Shown here one piece after another: positions 14,783 through 22,503 of a DNA stretch of 30,950 bases. Every line of letters starts with the position of its first letter. Positions within the stretch are counted from its first letter, which is position 1. Source of the DNA: a virus. The position numbers and the translations under genes were made by a program. The notes under the pieces were generated by a model. It made no database searches, was not told the origin of the DNA, and was given only the letters and a program-made list of their open reading frames with translations. The DNA is taken from IMG/VR virus record IMGVR_UViG_3300044949_001082, positions 1-30,950 of that record; one strand, written 5' to 3'.

Positions 14783-17185
14783 TTAAACATATTGTAAATA
14801 AATATCTCCGTCATTACCTCCACTTGGTGCTGCTGTTCCACTTGTTATCTGTTTAACACCACCATCTGCATAAAGAACTTGTGAACTTGTTCCACCCGAC
14901 CTTACAAAAGAACCACCCGTAACAGTTCCACGAAGTAGTGTTTGAGTTATAGAACTATTTCCTAATGTTACTGTGTTGCTTCCTTGTCCTATTGCATTGT
15001 GACCTATTACTATTTCATTGGTATTCGTTGCTGCTGATGGTCTTGCATCTTCTCCAATAAATATACTTTGAGAACTTCCTGTGTTATTGCCTCCTCCGCT
15101 AATGTATCTTCCTGCATCAACTCCAATAGCGATGTTACTTGATTGAGTAGTAATATTGTATAATGTTCTTGGACCTATACCAACATTGTTGTTTCCTTCT
15201 GTCAGGGAAACTAACGAAAGAGTACCTATTCCTGTATTAAAGTTACCTGTAGTATTGTTATATAATGAACTACTACCAAAACCGGTATTACTATTACCGG
15301 TTGTATTCGACCTTAATGAACTTTGCCCAAAAGCATCATTGCAACATCCTGTTGTTGTAAGTCTTAATGTTTCATGACCAATAGCGGTATTTTGATACCC
15401 TGATGTAGTACTTAATAACGCATTAATACCGAAAGAAGTATTTTGACCTCCATTAGTGGCACTTTGCCCTCCACCACCTGCCCATAAATTCTCAAATCCA
15501 CTCCCTGCATTTCGTGTGCTTATTAAAGCAGTTTGTCCATTTGTATTTACTTTTAATTCAGTAGCTATTGCAGAGCCGTTTACTTGTAGTTTATCTACTC
15601 CGTTGTCGGTAGTTGAGTTTACTACTAACACAGCGCCATTACCAGGATTATTTGTAACAAAAACCCTATCAGTAAGATACGTTTGACCAACTCCCGAATT
15701 GGCATTAAAATATAAACATGTTGTCCATGATGCAGAATCGTTTCTGTGCTGAATATAAAACTGTCCTGTTGTGTATTGTCCAAAAAGCCTGCCACCCCAT
15801 CCATTAGAAATATTTCTTGCAAAAATCTCTATAGAAGCGTCAGCAGCACCCGTTCCAATATTTAGTATTTGACTTGAGTTATTCCAAGTAAAAGCACTGC
15901 TTCCTGCAAAAGCCCCCGAATTGTTGTACTGAACTTGTGTATTTGAACCACCGGGAGTTCCTCCACCACCACCTGCTGGTACTGCCCAAACTCCATCTGC
16001 ACGAAGGAAATTAGTTGTACCACCTACACTAACAGGAACTAAACCTTTTATACTACCTGCAAATGAATCTAATAGGGTAGTTACTTGTGTTCCCGTTAAA
16101 TCTTCAACGTTGCCAGTTGCTGCCGTTACTCTACCTTTTATTCTTGCAGTTGCTATTTGAGCAAGCATAGCATTGGTAACTACGTTATTGGCTATTGTAG
16201 TTGTTATGGAAGTAGTTCCTGAACCTGTTACGTTTCCGCTTAGTGTTATGGTTTGATTGGCAGTGATGTATACACTAGTATCAAACACCCATGTATTAGT
16301 ACCTGTTCCTGTATATCTCAAAAATCCTGCAGATGCTCCTAATGTAGGTAGAGTCACACCTCTTAATGCTACAACAGTTAATGTTGTTGCACCTGTAGCA
16401 TCACCCGTGTGTGTAGCATTAGATACCAATCCTGAATATAAAGAGTTTACAGCATTGTCTCCACTATTGGTACCACTTAAGTTAGCTACAGCTCCATTAG
16501 CTAACATAGCATTTGTAATAGCTCCGTTAGCAATAGCTGTTGTAATAGATGTTGCACCTGATCCTGTCACCACTCCTGTAAGAGTGATTGTTTGGTTAGC
16601 TGTGAGGAATGTTGACGTAAAATATTCTAAAGCTGTACCACCTGCATTAACTCTTATAAGTTGATTTGCTGAACCAAGTGAACCAAGACCTGTACCTCCT
16701 CTAGAAACTGCAAGTGTACCTGTCCATCCTAATGTCAAAGAAGCTGCTCTAAGTAAAGAAGTAGCTGGAGTTCCACCTAAAGTTAATGTTACGTTAGTAT
16801 CATTACTACTAGTGAGTGCAGCTCCTGTTATATCAGATCCTGTTATTGTTGCCCAAGTTGGAGCAGCAGAAGCAGATCCTGTACCAGTTTGTGATAGAAA
16901 CTGTCTAGTAGTTGTTATATTACCAGCTAGTCTTGTAACAGCACCAGAAGCTCCACCATATATAATGTCACCTAATGCAGTCATTGGGTTTGTTAGTCCA
17001 GCCCCAGCTATTGCTTGCCATAAAGTGGTTGTTCCATTATAATAAAAAAACTGCTTTGATGCATTATTATAATAAATCTGCCCATCCACTCCAGAAGCAG
17101 GAGCAGATGATCTACTATCTAAAACAGCATTTAATAGCTGATTTTGAACTAAGTCAATATCGTGTAGATATTTTTTAGATGGCAT
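14783..17185 (-). CDS. Second tail fibre with YadA-like head repeats (800 aa)
   Basis: N-terminus: a helix (HDIDLVQNQLLNAVLDS) then APASGVDGQIYYN and FFYYNGTTTLWQAI, the collar-type start common in phage fibres and likely the virion-docking end. Residues about 65-410 are Gly/Thr/Asn beta repeats; residues 307-409 match a block of the 1434-aa fibre. Residues about 578-745 (15454 to 14951) hold serial 14-16 residue repeats such as NTAIGHETLRL, NTGFGSSSLYNNTTG and NVGIGPRTL, the NxxxG-hydrophobic-G pattern of trimeric autotransporter (YadA/Hep_Hag) beta-roll heads. The C-terminus ends GTAAPSGGNDGDIYLQYV and has no S74 chaperone. Likely a trimeric receptor-binding fibre. It begins one base after the 196-aa gene's stop. 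Confidence 0.85.
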   Translation of the reverse strand: MPSKKYLHDIDLVQNQLLNAVLDSRSSAPASGVDGQIYYNNASKQFFYYNGTTTLWQAIAGAGLTNPMTALGDIIYGGASGAVTRLAGNITTTRQFLSQTGTGSASAAPTWATITGSDITGAALTSSNDTNVTLTLGGTPATSLLRAASLTLGWTGTLAVSRGGTGLGSLGSANQLIRVNAGGTALEYFTSTFLTANQTITLTGVVTGSGATSITTAIANGAITNAMLANGAVANLSGTNSGDNAVNSLYSGLVSNATHTGDATGATTLTVVALRGVTLPTLGASAGFLRYTGTGTNTWVFDTSVYITANQTITLSGNVTGSGTTSITTTIANNVVTNAMLAQIATARIKGRVTAATGNVEDLTGTQVTTLLDSFAGSIKGLVPVSVGGTTNFLRADGVWAVPAGGGGGTPGGSNTQVQYNNSGAFAGSSAFTWNNSSQILNIGTGAADASIEIFARNISNGWGGRLFGQYTTGQFYIQHRNDSASWTTCLYFNANSGVGQTYLTDRVFVTNNPGNGAVLVVNSTTDNGVDKLQVNGSAIATELKVNTNGQTALISTRNAGSGFENLWAGGGGQSATNGGQNTSFGINALLSTTSGYQNTAIGHETLRLTTTGCCNDAFGQSSLRSNTTGNSNTGFGSSSLYNNTTGNFNTGIGTLSLVSLTEGNNNVGIGPRTLYNITTQSSNIAIGVDAGRYISGGGNNTGSSQSIFIGEDARPSAATNTNEIVIGHNAIGQGSNTVTLGNSSITQTLLRGTVTGGSFVRSGGTSSQVLYADGGVKQITSGTAAPSGGNDGDIYLQYV

Positions 17186-17186
17186 C

Positions 17187-17777
17187 TTAAGTTAAATATG
17201 CTGTTCCAGTGACAGGCAGTGAAAAAGTTAATACCAAGGTTGTTGTATTAGCAGATGTTACAGAGCCAATCAATTCTACACCTCCTCCATCTAAAACAAA
17301 TACATTTGGAATAAACCCTAAGTTGTGAGTTATAGTCCAAGTGGTTGCAGCAACAGATTGTGTATGAATATAATCAGCTGTTCCTCCACCAATATTTACA
17401 GTGGGGTTTAGATTAATTCTAGTTATACAACCACCGCTATTAACATCAATAATATTCTGTGTTCCACCTGGATAGGTATATCCTAAAGATAATGCTGCAG
17501 GAGAACACTGAGAAGATGTTCCGGACTCAATTGTTCCAGAAGTATTCACTTCATAAATAACAGGAAGCCAAGTGTTATATTGTATAGAAGCAGTTGTTAA
17601 AGCATCATTATCTTCATTAAGCTGCCAATCAACAATATGCTTTCTAATAACAGCTTGATCATAAGAAGACTTTGTTTTACAACTGTTAATACCATAACGT
17701 ATGGATTTAAACAATTGCTCTACAGCACCTGCAAACGTCTTATTATGTTCCACTATATTAGGAAGTAAGTTTCTCAT
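17187..17777 (-). CDS. Fibre-type protein with THNLGF C-terminal domain (196 aa)
   Basis: The C-terminal 65 residues are a recognisable phage tail-fibre unit: YIHTQSVAATTWTITHNLGF, then PNVFVLDGGGVELIGSV, and a closing LTFSLPVTGTAYL. This module recurs in many fibre and tail-tip proteins. The N-terminal half (MRNLLPNIVEHNKTFAGAVEQLFKSIRYG, then IRKHIVDWQL) is helical and probably docks to the virion. The gene lies directly before the 800-aa fibre (one base apart) and 5 bases after the zinc-ribbon gene, so these are translated together. A short fibre or fibre adaptor is likely. Confidence 0.75.
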   Translation of the reverse strand: MRNLLPNIVEHNKTFAGAVEQLFKSIRYGINSCKTKSSYDQAVIRKHIVDWQLNEDNDALTTASIQYNTWLPVIYEVNTSGTIESGTSSQCSPAALSLGYTYPGGTQNIIDVNSGGCITRINLNPTVNIGGGTADYIHTQSVAATTWTITHNLGFIPNVFVLDGGGVELIGSVTSANTTTLVLTFSLPVTGTAYLT

Positions 17778-17782
17778 TTTTA

Positions 17783-17926
17783 TTATTGTTGCAATGCGTT
17801 TATGTTATTTTGTAACATTTGTTCATAAACAGGAATACAGTTTGAACAAACTTTTACTCCATTAGAAGCAGTTCTTATTTGACAAGAACAAGTAAAAGGA
17901 GATCCGCAATTTGAGCATTGTCCCAT
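17783..17926 (-). CDS. 47-aa zinc-ribbon protein
   Basis: ATG at 17926-17924, stop TAA at 17785-17783, 47 residues. Six cysteines are arranged as C4-x2-C7, C13-x-C15 and C27-x2-C30 (for example QCSNCGSP and KVCSNCIP). Two CxxC knuckles 20 residues apart are typical of a small zinc ribbon; C13 and C15 could add a second site. A short polar helix follows (YEQMLQNNINALQQ). It sits 18 bases after the 180-aa gene and 5 bases before the 196-aa fibre-type gene, so it is expressed with virion genes. It could be a structural zinc protein of the tail or a regulator of late functions. Confidence 0.75.
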   Translation of the reverse strand: MGQCSNCGSPFTCSCQIRTASNGVKVCSNCIPVYEQMLQNNINALQQ

Positions 17927-17944
17927 AAAATTGGTTTTTATTTA

Positions 17945-18487
17945 TTAATTACAAGAATCAGCAAGTTTTAAAAGTCTTTTTTGACCATATATAAGTATAT
18001 CCATACCAGCTTGCAAATCATGACAGTACTCCACTTTTGCTTTAGCACCATCAATGAAATTTTTTATCAAAGACAATTCTTTAAGTTGTTCTTTTACATC
18101 TGCATCAGGCTCACAAGCTGACATCTCAAGTTTACACAACTCTTTATAATAAAGATTATTTGTTTGAGTTATTCTTAAATGATTATACTCAACATACACT
18201 GAAGAGTTGGGAGAAACAGAGAATCTAATAATATAAATACCATCAGGTAAAACTTGAGAATTTTCACATCCCGATGTTTGTATACCAAGAGTGCATGCAT
18301 TTAATATCAAATTAAATCCACTCTGAACATCTATATTAACAGGTTGACTAAAACCAGGAGAAGTGATTTGTAAAAGACCACAATCTACAGGAAGATTTTC
18401 ACTATAAGTACTAGTATCAGCCACTCTAAACACCTTAGTGTTGTTAGTGTCTAGTATTTCTAAACTTAACTGATGTTTACTAGGCAT
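17945..18487 (-). CDS. Unrecognised tail-region protein (180 aa)
   Basis: The N-terminal 115 residues are beta-rich (QLSLEILDTNNTKVFRVAD, GLLQITSPGFSQPVNIDV, GIYIIRFSVSPNSSVYVEYN), fitting an Ig- or FN3-like sandwich. The C-terminal 65 residues are helical (KEQLKELSLIKNFIDGAKAKV, LIYGQKRLLKLADSC) with several cysteines through the protein. No enzymatic motif is seen. It is the first gene after a strong terminator that closes the 502-aa gene, so a promoter should lie in the roughly 80 AT-rich bases upstream, but I cannot see a clear one. Probably a tail or connector protein. Confidence 0.65.
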   Translation of the reverse strand: MPSKHQLSLEILDTNNTKVFRVADTSTYSENLPVDCGLLQITSPGFSQPVNIDVQSGFNLILNACTLGIQTSGCENSQVLPDGIYIIRFSVSPNSSVYVEYNHLRITQTNNLYYKELCKLEMSACEPDADVKEQLKELSLIKNFIDGAKAKVEYCHDLQAGMDILIYGQKRLLKLADSCN

Positions 18488-18566
18488 TGATATAAACTTT
18501 AATAATTTATTGTAATTTTAGACAGAACTCTTCAATAATAATTTACTGAATTTTTATGACTTCTCC

Positions 18567-18607
18567 AAAAACAAAAAGGGAGGTGTACAACAAGTGTACA
18601 CACTCCC
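18567..18607 (-). terminator. Strong intrinsic terminator after the 502-aa gene
   Basis: GGGAG plus GTGTACA (18578-18589) pairs with TGTACAC plus CTCCC on the other side of an ACAAG loop, a 12-bp stem with one bulged A. Read on the minus strand it is followed by UUUUUGUUUUUGG. This is a GC-containing stem with a good U-tract, placed 24 bases after the stop codon. It should define the 3' end of the transcript carrying the head genes and the 502-aa gene. Confidence 0.9.
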
Positions 18608-18631
18608 AAATTGTCATAGGGTATAAATTGC

Positions 18632-20140
18632 TTAGTAAGTTTCCAAAGCAATGCTGTTAGCACCCTGAGCAGCGTTAGCAGCAGTAACGAAATAGTTAGT
18701 AATAGCAGTGGTAGCTACACCGTTAAGTACGTTGAATACCAAAGCATACTGATCATTATCAAAAGTTCCATTAGGATTGCTCCAACGAGGAACGTTGTGA
18801 AGAACAATTACTTTTTCATATAGAGATGCACGTGTAACTTGAGCCAGCATAGGATCTGCTTCAATCTCACGCATACGCAAATGATCTACACGGCTACTAT
18901 CAGGATAGGCATTCTGAAGATAACGTCCGTCAAGAATCAATTCACGCAGTAAGGTTTCACCCAATCCAGAAGCTTGCTGGATAGCTTGAATTTCAATACC
19001 GTGGCTAGACAAATAAGGATTGGCTGTAGAGATTGCAGCAGTATTTGCTACAAAAGGAGCAGAAATACATACATCGCCACTCTCATCCACTACAGAAGCA
19101 TAACCTACTAAAGGCTCAAGCTCATATTTGTCAGTGGGAGTGAAAGTGCAGTTACCAAAGGTAGTTTCAACAAAACCAAGTGTCAGTTCAATGTGAGGGT
19201 TACCATTTGCATAAGTAAAGCTAGCAGCATCAGCATCTGCAGTATAAACTACAGCACCATTACCGGAAGCAGCAACTGAAGCATCAGAAACTACAGTGGT
19301 ACCAGGAATAAATACTGAACCAGATACTGCCTCAGAATAAAGGTCATTCCAGAAGCTTACAGATACAGTACCAGCAATAGTTGGAGCTACAAGCTGAGTA
19401 GGATAGTTAACAGTTGCAGTGTTAGTAACAATGTTAGTAATAAAGGCGTTGGCAGGAATACCAGTACCACTTACTTTTTGACCAATGGCAGCATAAGCTG
19501 GAATTGTACCCCAAGTGATAGAACAGCTAGTAGTCGTGATAGAAGCTACAGAAGTAGCAGCAGCAGCTGCACCGGCAGCTTTATACACACGAGCTTTTAC
19601 CATTTGGTCAAACAAAGGATAGGTGTTAATTTGATCTCTCCATGCCAACAAAGCCAAAACTGGATCCTTTCTAAAGGCAGGGTTGGTAGCGTTTACACAA
19701 CCAGACCAAAAGTCTACAGTTCTGTATAGCTGATGGCTCAAATAACGCAAAGCTGGAGAACCTTTAATGTCTACACGAAGTCTGTAAGTTTCATCAGAAA
19801 GAAGACCAGTACCGTTTGCACTTACACGTACAACTTGGTTTTGAGCAGCTCTTGCTGGAATACGAAGAACACGACTAATAAACCGAGGATTTACAAGCTT
19901 AGACTTCATAGATTCTCTGTAGCCACCATGAGAACCGATCCTGTCATTTGTGTAATAAGATCCCTGAATGACAAAAAAGGGAGTTACACCAGCAGCAACA
20001 GTTGCAAGTGTAGAGTTAGTAGCACTAGTGGGAGCATACATACCAATCTGTCCTGCAGTGAGGGCAGTAGTAGCTACGCCTGATGCTAGAGTACCAGAGG
20101 AAACCAAGAAAGATTTCCTAAACGCGTGTGGAAAATACAT
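18632..20140 (-). CDS. Abundant virion protein, probable major tail protein (502 aa)
   Basis: The N-terminus (YFPHAFRKSFLVSSGTLASG, then ALTAGQIGMY and TPFFVIQGSYYTNDRIG with HGGYRES) resembles a structural protein I know from several marine and Bacteroidota phages, usually given only as a structural or tail protein. Residues about 190-263 look like an inserted beta domain with an alanine-rich entry and the motif KVSGTGIPANAFITNI. The body has LRVDIKGSPALRYL and, later, a helical part (IQAIQQASGLGETLLREL). The gene is less AT-rich in codon choice than its neighbours, as the capsid gene is, and ends at a strong terminator, both consistent with high expression. Tail tube or sheath are the leading options; a second capsid protein is not excluded. 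Confidence 0.7.
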   Translation of the reverse strand: MYFPHAFRKSFLVSSGTLASGVATTALTAGQIGMYAPTSATNSTLATVAAGVTPFFVIQGSYYTNDRIGSHGGYRESMKSKLVNPRFISRVLRIPARAAQNQVVRVSANGTGLLSDETYRLRVDIKGSPALRYLSHQLYRTVDFWSGCVNATNPAFRKDPVLALLAWRDQINTYPLFDQMVKARVYKAAGAAAAATSVASITTTSCSITWGTIPAYAAIGQKVSGTGIPANAFITNIVTNTATVNYPTQLVAPTIAGTVSVSFWNDLYSEAVSGSVFIPGTTVVSDASVAASGNGAVVYTADADAASFTYANGNPHIELTLGFVETTFGNCTFTPTDKYELEPLVGYASVVDESGDVCISAPFVANTAAISTANPYLSSHGIEIQAIQQASGLGETLLRELILDGRYLQNAYPDSSRVDHLRMREIEADPMLAQVTRASLYEKVIVLHNVPRWSNPNGTFDNDQYALVFNVLNGVATTAITNYFVTAANAAQGANSIALETY

Positions 20141-20178
20141 AGGATTTGAATTTTGGGGTTATAAAATATACAAAAAAA

Positions 20179-20604
20179 TTATTTAAGAAATAGTAATTTA
20201 TATTTAATACTGTTAATAGTGCTTTTTATATTGTCAAGATCATTACTTATTTCACTATATGGCATAACTGCTTGTAAAGAGTTCACCATTGTTGTAATGG
20301 TTCTTAAATATGAAAGAGCATCTTGTACAGAATTTAGGTTTGTAGGAGCAGAATCAGCATATTCTAAAAGCTTTTCACAAGCACCTTGAAACCCTTCAGC
20401 AATCGCATCAGCATGTCCTGGAAGTTCATCATAAAGTTCATTTAAAGCTTTATGACTTGCAAATGAACCAATACCTGTCACTTTTAAGTGAAGTTTATGA
20501 AAACTTGTAGATGCATTCATAAGCTCTGTAACCAAAGCAGCAGTTTTTGATTCTACTGATGCTCCTGCTGCAGCTGATGTTCCAGGTCTTTGTAACTTTT
20601 GCAT
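20179..20604 (-). CDS. Dps-like mini-ferritin (141 aa)
   Basis: Residues 36-70 read like a Dps/ferritin-like core: H39, H51 (HKALNELYDEL), D66 and E70 (HADAIAEGFQG). The spacings of 12, 15 and 4 residues are exactly those of the ferroxidase ligands of Dps proteins (Listeria H31, H43, D58, E62; E. coli H51, H63, D78, E82). The LY between the second His and the Asp, and the D-x-x-AE ending, also match. The length is slightly short of the usual 150-165, and the whole protein can be read as four helices, the last two at about 93-115 and 118-138. Dps dodecamers oxidise Fe(II) and often protect DNA. The gene overlaps its upstream neighbour in a TAATG, so it is made with head and neck proteins. Family link is by pattern, not by search. 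Confidence 0.75.
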   Translation of the reverse strand: MQKLQRPGTSAAAGASVESKTAALVTELMNASTSFHKLHLKVTGIGSFASHKALNELYDELPGHADAIAEGFQGACEKLLEYADSAPTNLNSVQDALSYLRTITTMVNSLQAVMPYSEISNDLDNIKSTINSIKYKLLFLK

Positions 20605-21305
20605 TAACTATTTTTTATACTATTCTGTAAGTTACGTTGATACTGATTAATATTTTCAAGGTCACCTGCTAATATTGAAGCAGCATCATCAACAAGTATT
20701 TCACAAATATCTTCTTTTAGCTCACAAACAACATCTGCTGTATAAATACTTCCTGTACTAGGATTTACACAACCTAAAAATTGTACATCTTTAGGTCTTC
20801 TATAATAGACAAGACTGATATTTTCTACATCAAATTCGTCATTTGTATACACTCTCACTTTATCACTAGCCACTGTACAAAAAGTTTCTGCCCATTCAAA
20901 AGAAGGACTCTTAAACTCATCTGATAAAAGAATGTCTACATTAGCTTCTTCAACCTGATATATTGAAAGATCTACACTTGGACAGCAATCTGTCTTTGCT
21001 AAACCACTCACTCTAATAAAATGCAAATAGTCAGAAGGAATAACAACCGTTTCATAATACTTGCTTTTTTTCTCAGAAGATAAAGGAACACTACTTAAAA
21101 GAACTTGTAAGTCATCTATTGTGTTAACACTTTGTTCTGCTGCCTCTTTTTTAGAGTTTAATCCATGCAATTGTCTACGAACCCACTCAATTTGTGCTTT
21201 GTTAAAAGCTTCTTGCACCTGCCAACATTCTATGTTATCATAATCAAGACTTGCAAGTTTATTTAAACGTTGCTTTATTTTAATTTGTAACAGGTTATTG
21301 TTCAT
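20604..21305 (-). CDS. Head-tail connector (neck) type protein (233 aa)
   Basis: The N-terminal 60 residues are helical (IKQRLNKLASLDYDNIECWQVQEAFNKAQIEWVRRQLHG, in outline), followed by an insertion domain with beta strands (YETVVIPSDYLHFIRVSG; DKVRVYTNDEFDVENISLVYYRRPKDV) and a C-terminal helix (KEDICEILVDDAASILAG). This helix-sandwich-helix layout, and the 'VIPxDYLHF' style strand, fit the P22 gp4/T7 gp11-like adaptor proteins that sit under the portal, and I recall similar sequences in Bacteroidota phages. It follows the 338-aa gene by 2 bases and overlaps the Dps-like gene by one. Position after portal, scaffold and capsid genes supports a neck role. Confidence 0.6.
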   Translation of the reverse strand: MNNNLLQIKIKQRLNKLASLDYDNIECWQVQEAFNKAQIEWVRRQLHGLNSKKEAAEQSVNTIDDLQVLLSSVPLSSEKKSKYYETVVIPSDYLHFIRVSGLAKTDCCPSVDLSIYQVEEANVDILLSDEFKSPSFEWAETFCTVASDKVRVYTNDEFDVENISLVYYRRPKDVQFLGCVNPSTGSIYTADVVCELKEDICEILVDDAASILAGDLENINQYQRNLQNSIKNS

Positions 21306-21307
21306 AG

Positions 21308-22324
21308 TTATTGATTCCAGTATTTCTCTACGTTCTTAGTAAGATCCATTAGAATTTCTTCATTTAGAGGGTTTTTAAGATATTCAACCACATCTAAAGT
21401 GTTTCTTCCTAACATAGTAGAACTTTGCATATGATAAATAAAGCCATCACTTTTTGTAGAAATAAACTTATACCAAGAACTATCTTTTACAATGGCTCTA
21501 ATTTTTAGAGTTTCCATATCCAAAGCAGCGGCATCTAAAAATCTCTGTGCAGTTTTAGTTTTATCTTTTTCAAAAAGATCACCATTAATATATTTATCCA
21601 TGTTGTCATAGAAAATATCATGAGGTGTTGACCTTTTATATTGAGTACTATTAGGATCTAATAATTTAGTTACATAAAAAAGCTTGTTCTGATTTTTATT
21701 AAACAGCTTTTCAAGTTCACCAAGAGCTTTATTACGCAACTTCTTAACTTCTGTTTGTAAAGAAGCTGTTTCTTCTAGTTTATCAAGATAGAATTTAGGT
21801 GATACAGCCATTTTACGTGCTTCTTCTAAACTCTTTGCCACAATTGAAAAACCACCAGCTTCAATAGCATAAAGACGAATTAGATCATAAGGGTCTTTGT
21901 CAGGTTCTAGAAAAACAGGTTCATTACCACATCTAATTTTAATCTTTTCCCAAAAATCAAAATTATCAGGTTTCAGAAGTTTTATCTTATTCCAGAACTG
22001 ATCATCATTAGGATCCACTACATTAGCTGCAAGTTCTTTCTCAAGTTGTGATACAATAAGACGAATATGTTTAATCTTTGCTTCTTGCTCATCTATTGGT
22101 AACTGCTTCACTTCAGGTGCAAATTCATTAAGACCTGTTAAGTAACGCTTGATACCATTAATCTCTAAACAAGCAAGTTGCTCTTCATGAAAGGCTCCAT
22201 CAAAAAGACTAAGTCCATACTTCTGAAGTCCCATATTTTCAACTGAAGAGTTGAAATAAGGACGAATAGCAATACTAGATTTCTTGTTTTGTGGGTATTT
22301 TTCCACAATAGTCACACTACTCAT
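21308..22324 (-). CDS. Unrecognised head-module protein (338 aa)
   Basis: I do not recognise a named family. The N-terminus (VTIVEKYPQNKKSSIAIRPYFNSSVENMGLQKYG, in outline) is basic and polar; residues about 75-100 and 165-220 are long charged helices that may form coiled coil (DKLEETASLQTEVKKLRNKALGELEKLF). The C-terminal third is mixed. No catalytic or membrane motif is visible. Its start follows the 179-base structured gap after the capsid gene, and a poly-A/T stretch (AAAATAAAAAAAACC on the minus strand) directly precedes the ATG, which may serve as an A-rich translation enhancer in place of a Shine-Dalgarno site. Likely a minor head or head-completion protein. Confidence 0.65.
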   Translation of the reverse strand: MSSVTIVEKYPQNKKSSIAIRPYFNSSVENMGLQKYGLSLFDGAFHEEQLACLEINGIKRYLTGLNEFAPEVKQLPIDEQEAKIKHIRLIVSQLEKELAANVVDPNDDQFWNKIKLLKPDNFDFWEKIKIRCGNEPVFLEPDKDPYDLIRLYAIEAGGFSIVAKSLEEARKMAVSPKFYLDKLEETASLQTEVKKLRNKALGELEKLFNKNQNKLFYVTKLLDPNSTQYKRSTPHDIFYDNMDKYINGDLFEKDKTKTAQRFLDAAALDMETLKIRAIVKDSSWYKFISTKSDGFIYHMQSSTMLGRNTLDVVEYLKNPLNEEILMDLTKNVEKYWNQ

Positions 22325-22503
22325 GTTTGGTTTTTTTTATTTTAAACTGTGCGGAATTTCCGAACAATTGAACCTGTTGAGAGTTGCAAACTCCCCGTGT
22401 GATCAGTCACGGTGTGCGTACAACAGGTGATCTTAGGATACTATCCTAAGAGGGGGTATCTTTACCCCCGGGTTTGATAAGTCAGGGACCCGGGGGAATC
22501 AGA
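22325..22503 (-). ncRNA. Highly structured intergenic RNA element after the capsid gene
   Basis: In transcription order: CCCCCGGGT/ACCCGGGGG (22496-22488 with 22473-22465); GGGGGTA/TACCCCC (22469-22463 with 22458-22452), which reuses the same five G; CTTAGGATA/TATCCTAAG (22450-22442 with 22440-22432); then an 8-bp outer stem ACCTGTTG/CAACAGGT (22428-22421 with 22379-22372) closing two inner hairpins, CCGTG/CACGG (22412-22408 with 22399-22395) and GAGTT/AACTC (22393-22389 with 22385-22381); finally CGGAA/TTCCG (22362-22358 with 22356-22352). The GC-rich arms stand out in AT-rich DNA. There is no U-tract after them, so it is not a plain terminator. Capsid mRNA 3' stabiliser, RNA processing site, cis-regulatory RNA or DNA-level packaging/replication site are all open. 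Confidence 0.6.

Noticed and set aside
14783-17185. Bacterial trimeric autotransporter adhesin
   Set aside because: The head repeats resemble YadA, but there is no signal peptide or membrane anchor, the N-terminus is of phage-fibre type, and the gene is inside a phage structural operon.
22372-22428. Possible tRNA gene
   Set aside because: The 8-bp closing stem and two hairpins recall a cloverleaf, but there is no D-arm, the loop in the anticodon position has 8 bases, and the last hairpin has a 3-base loop instead of a 7-base T-loop.
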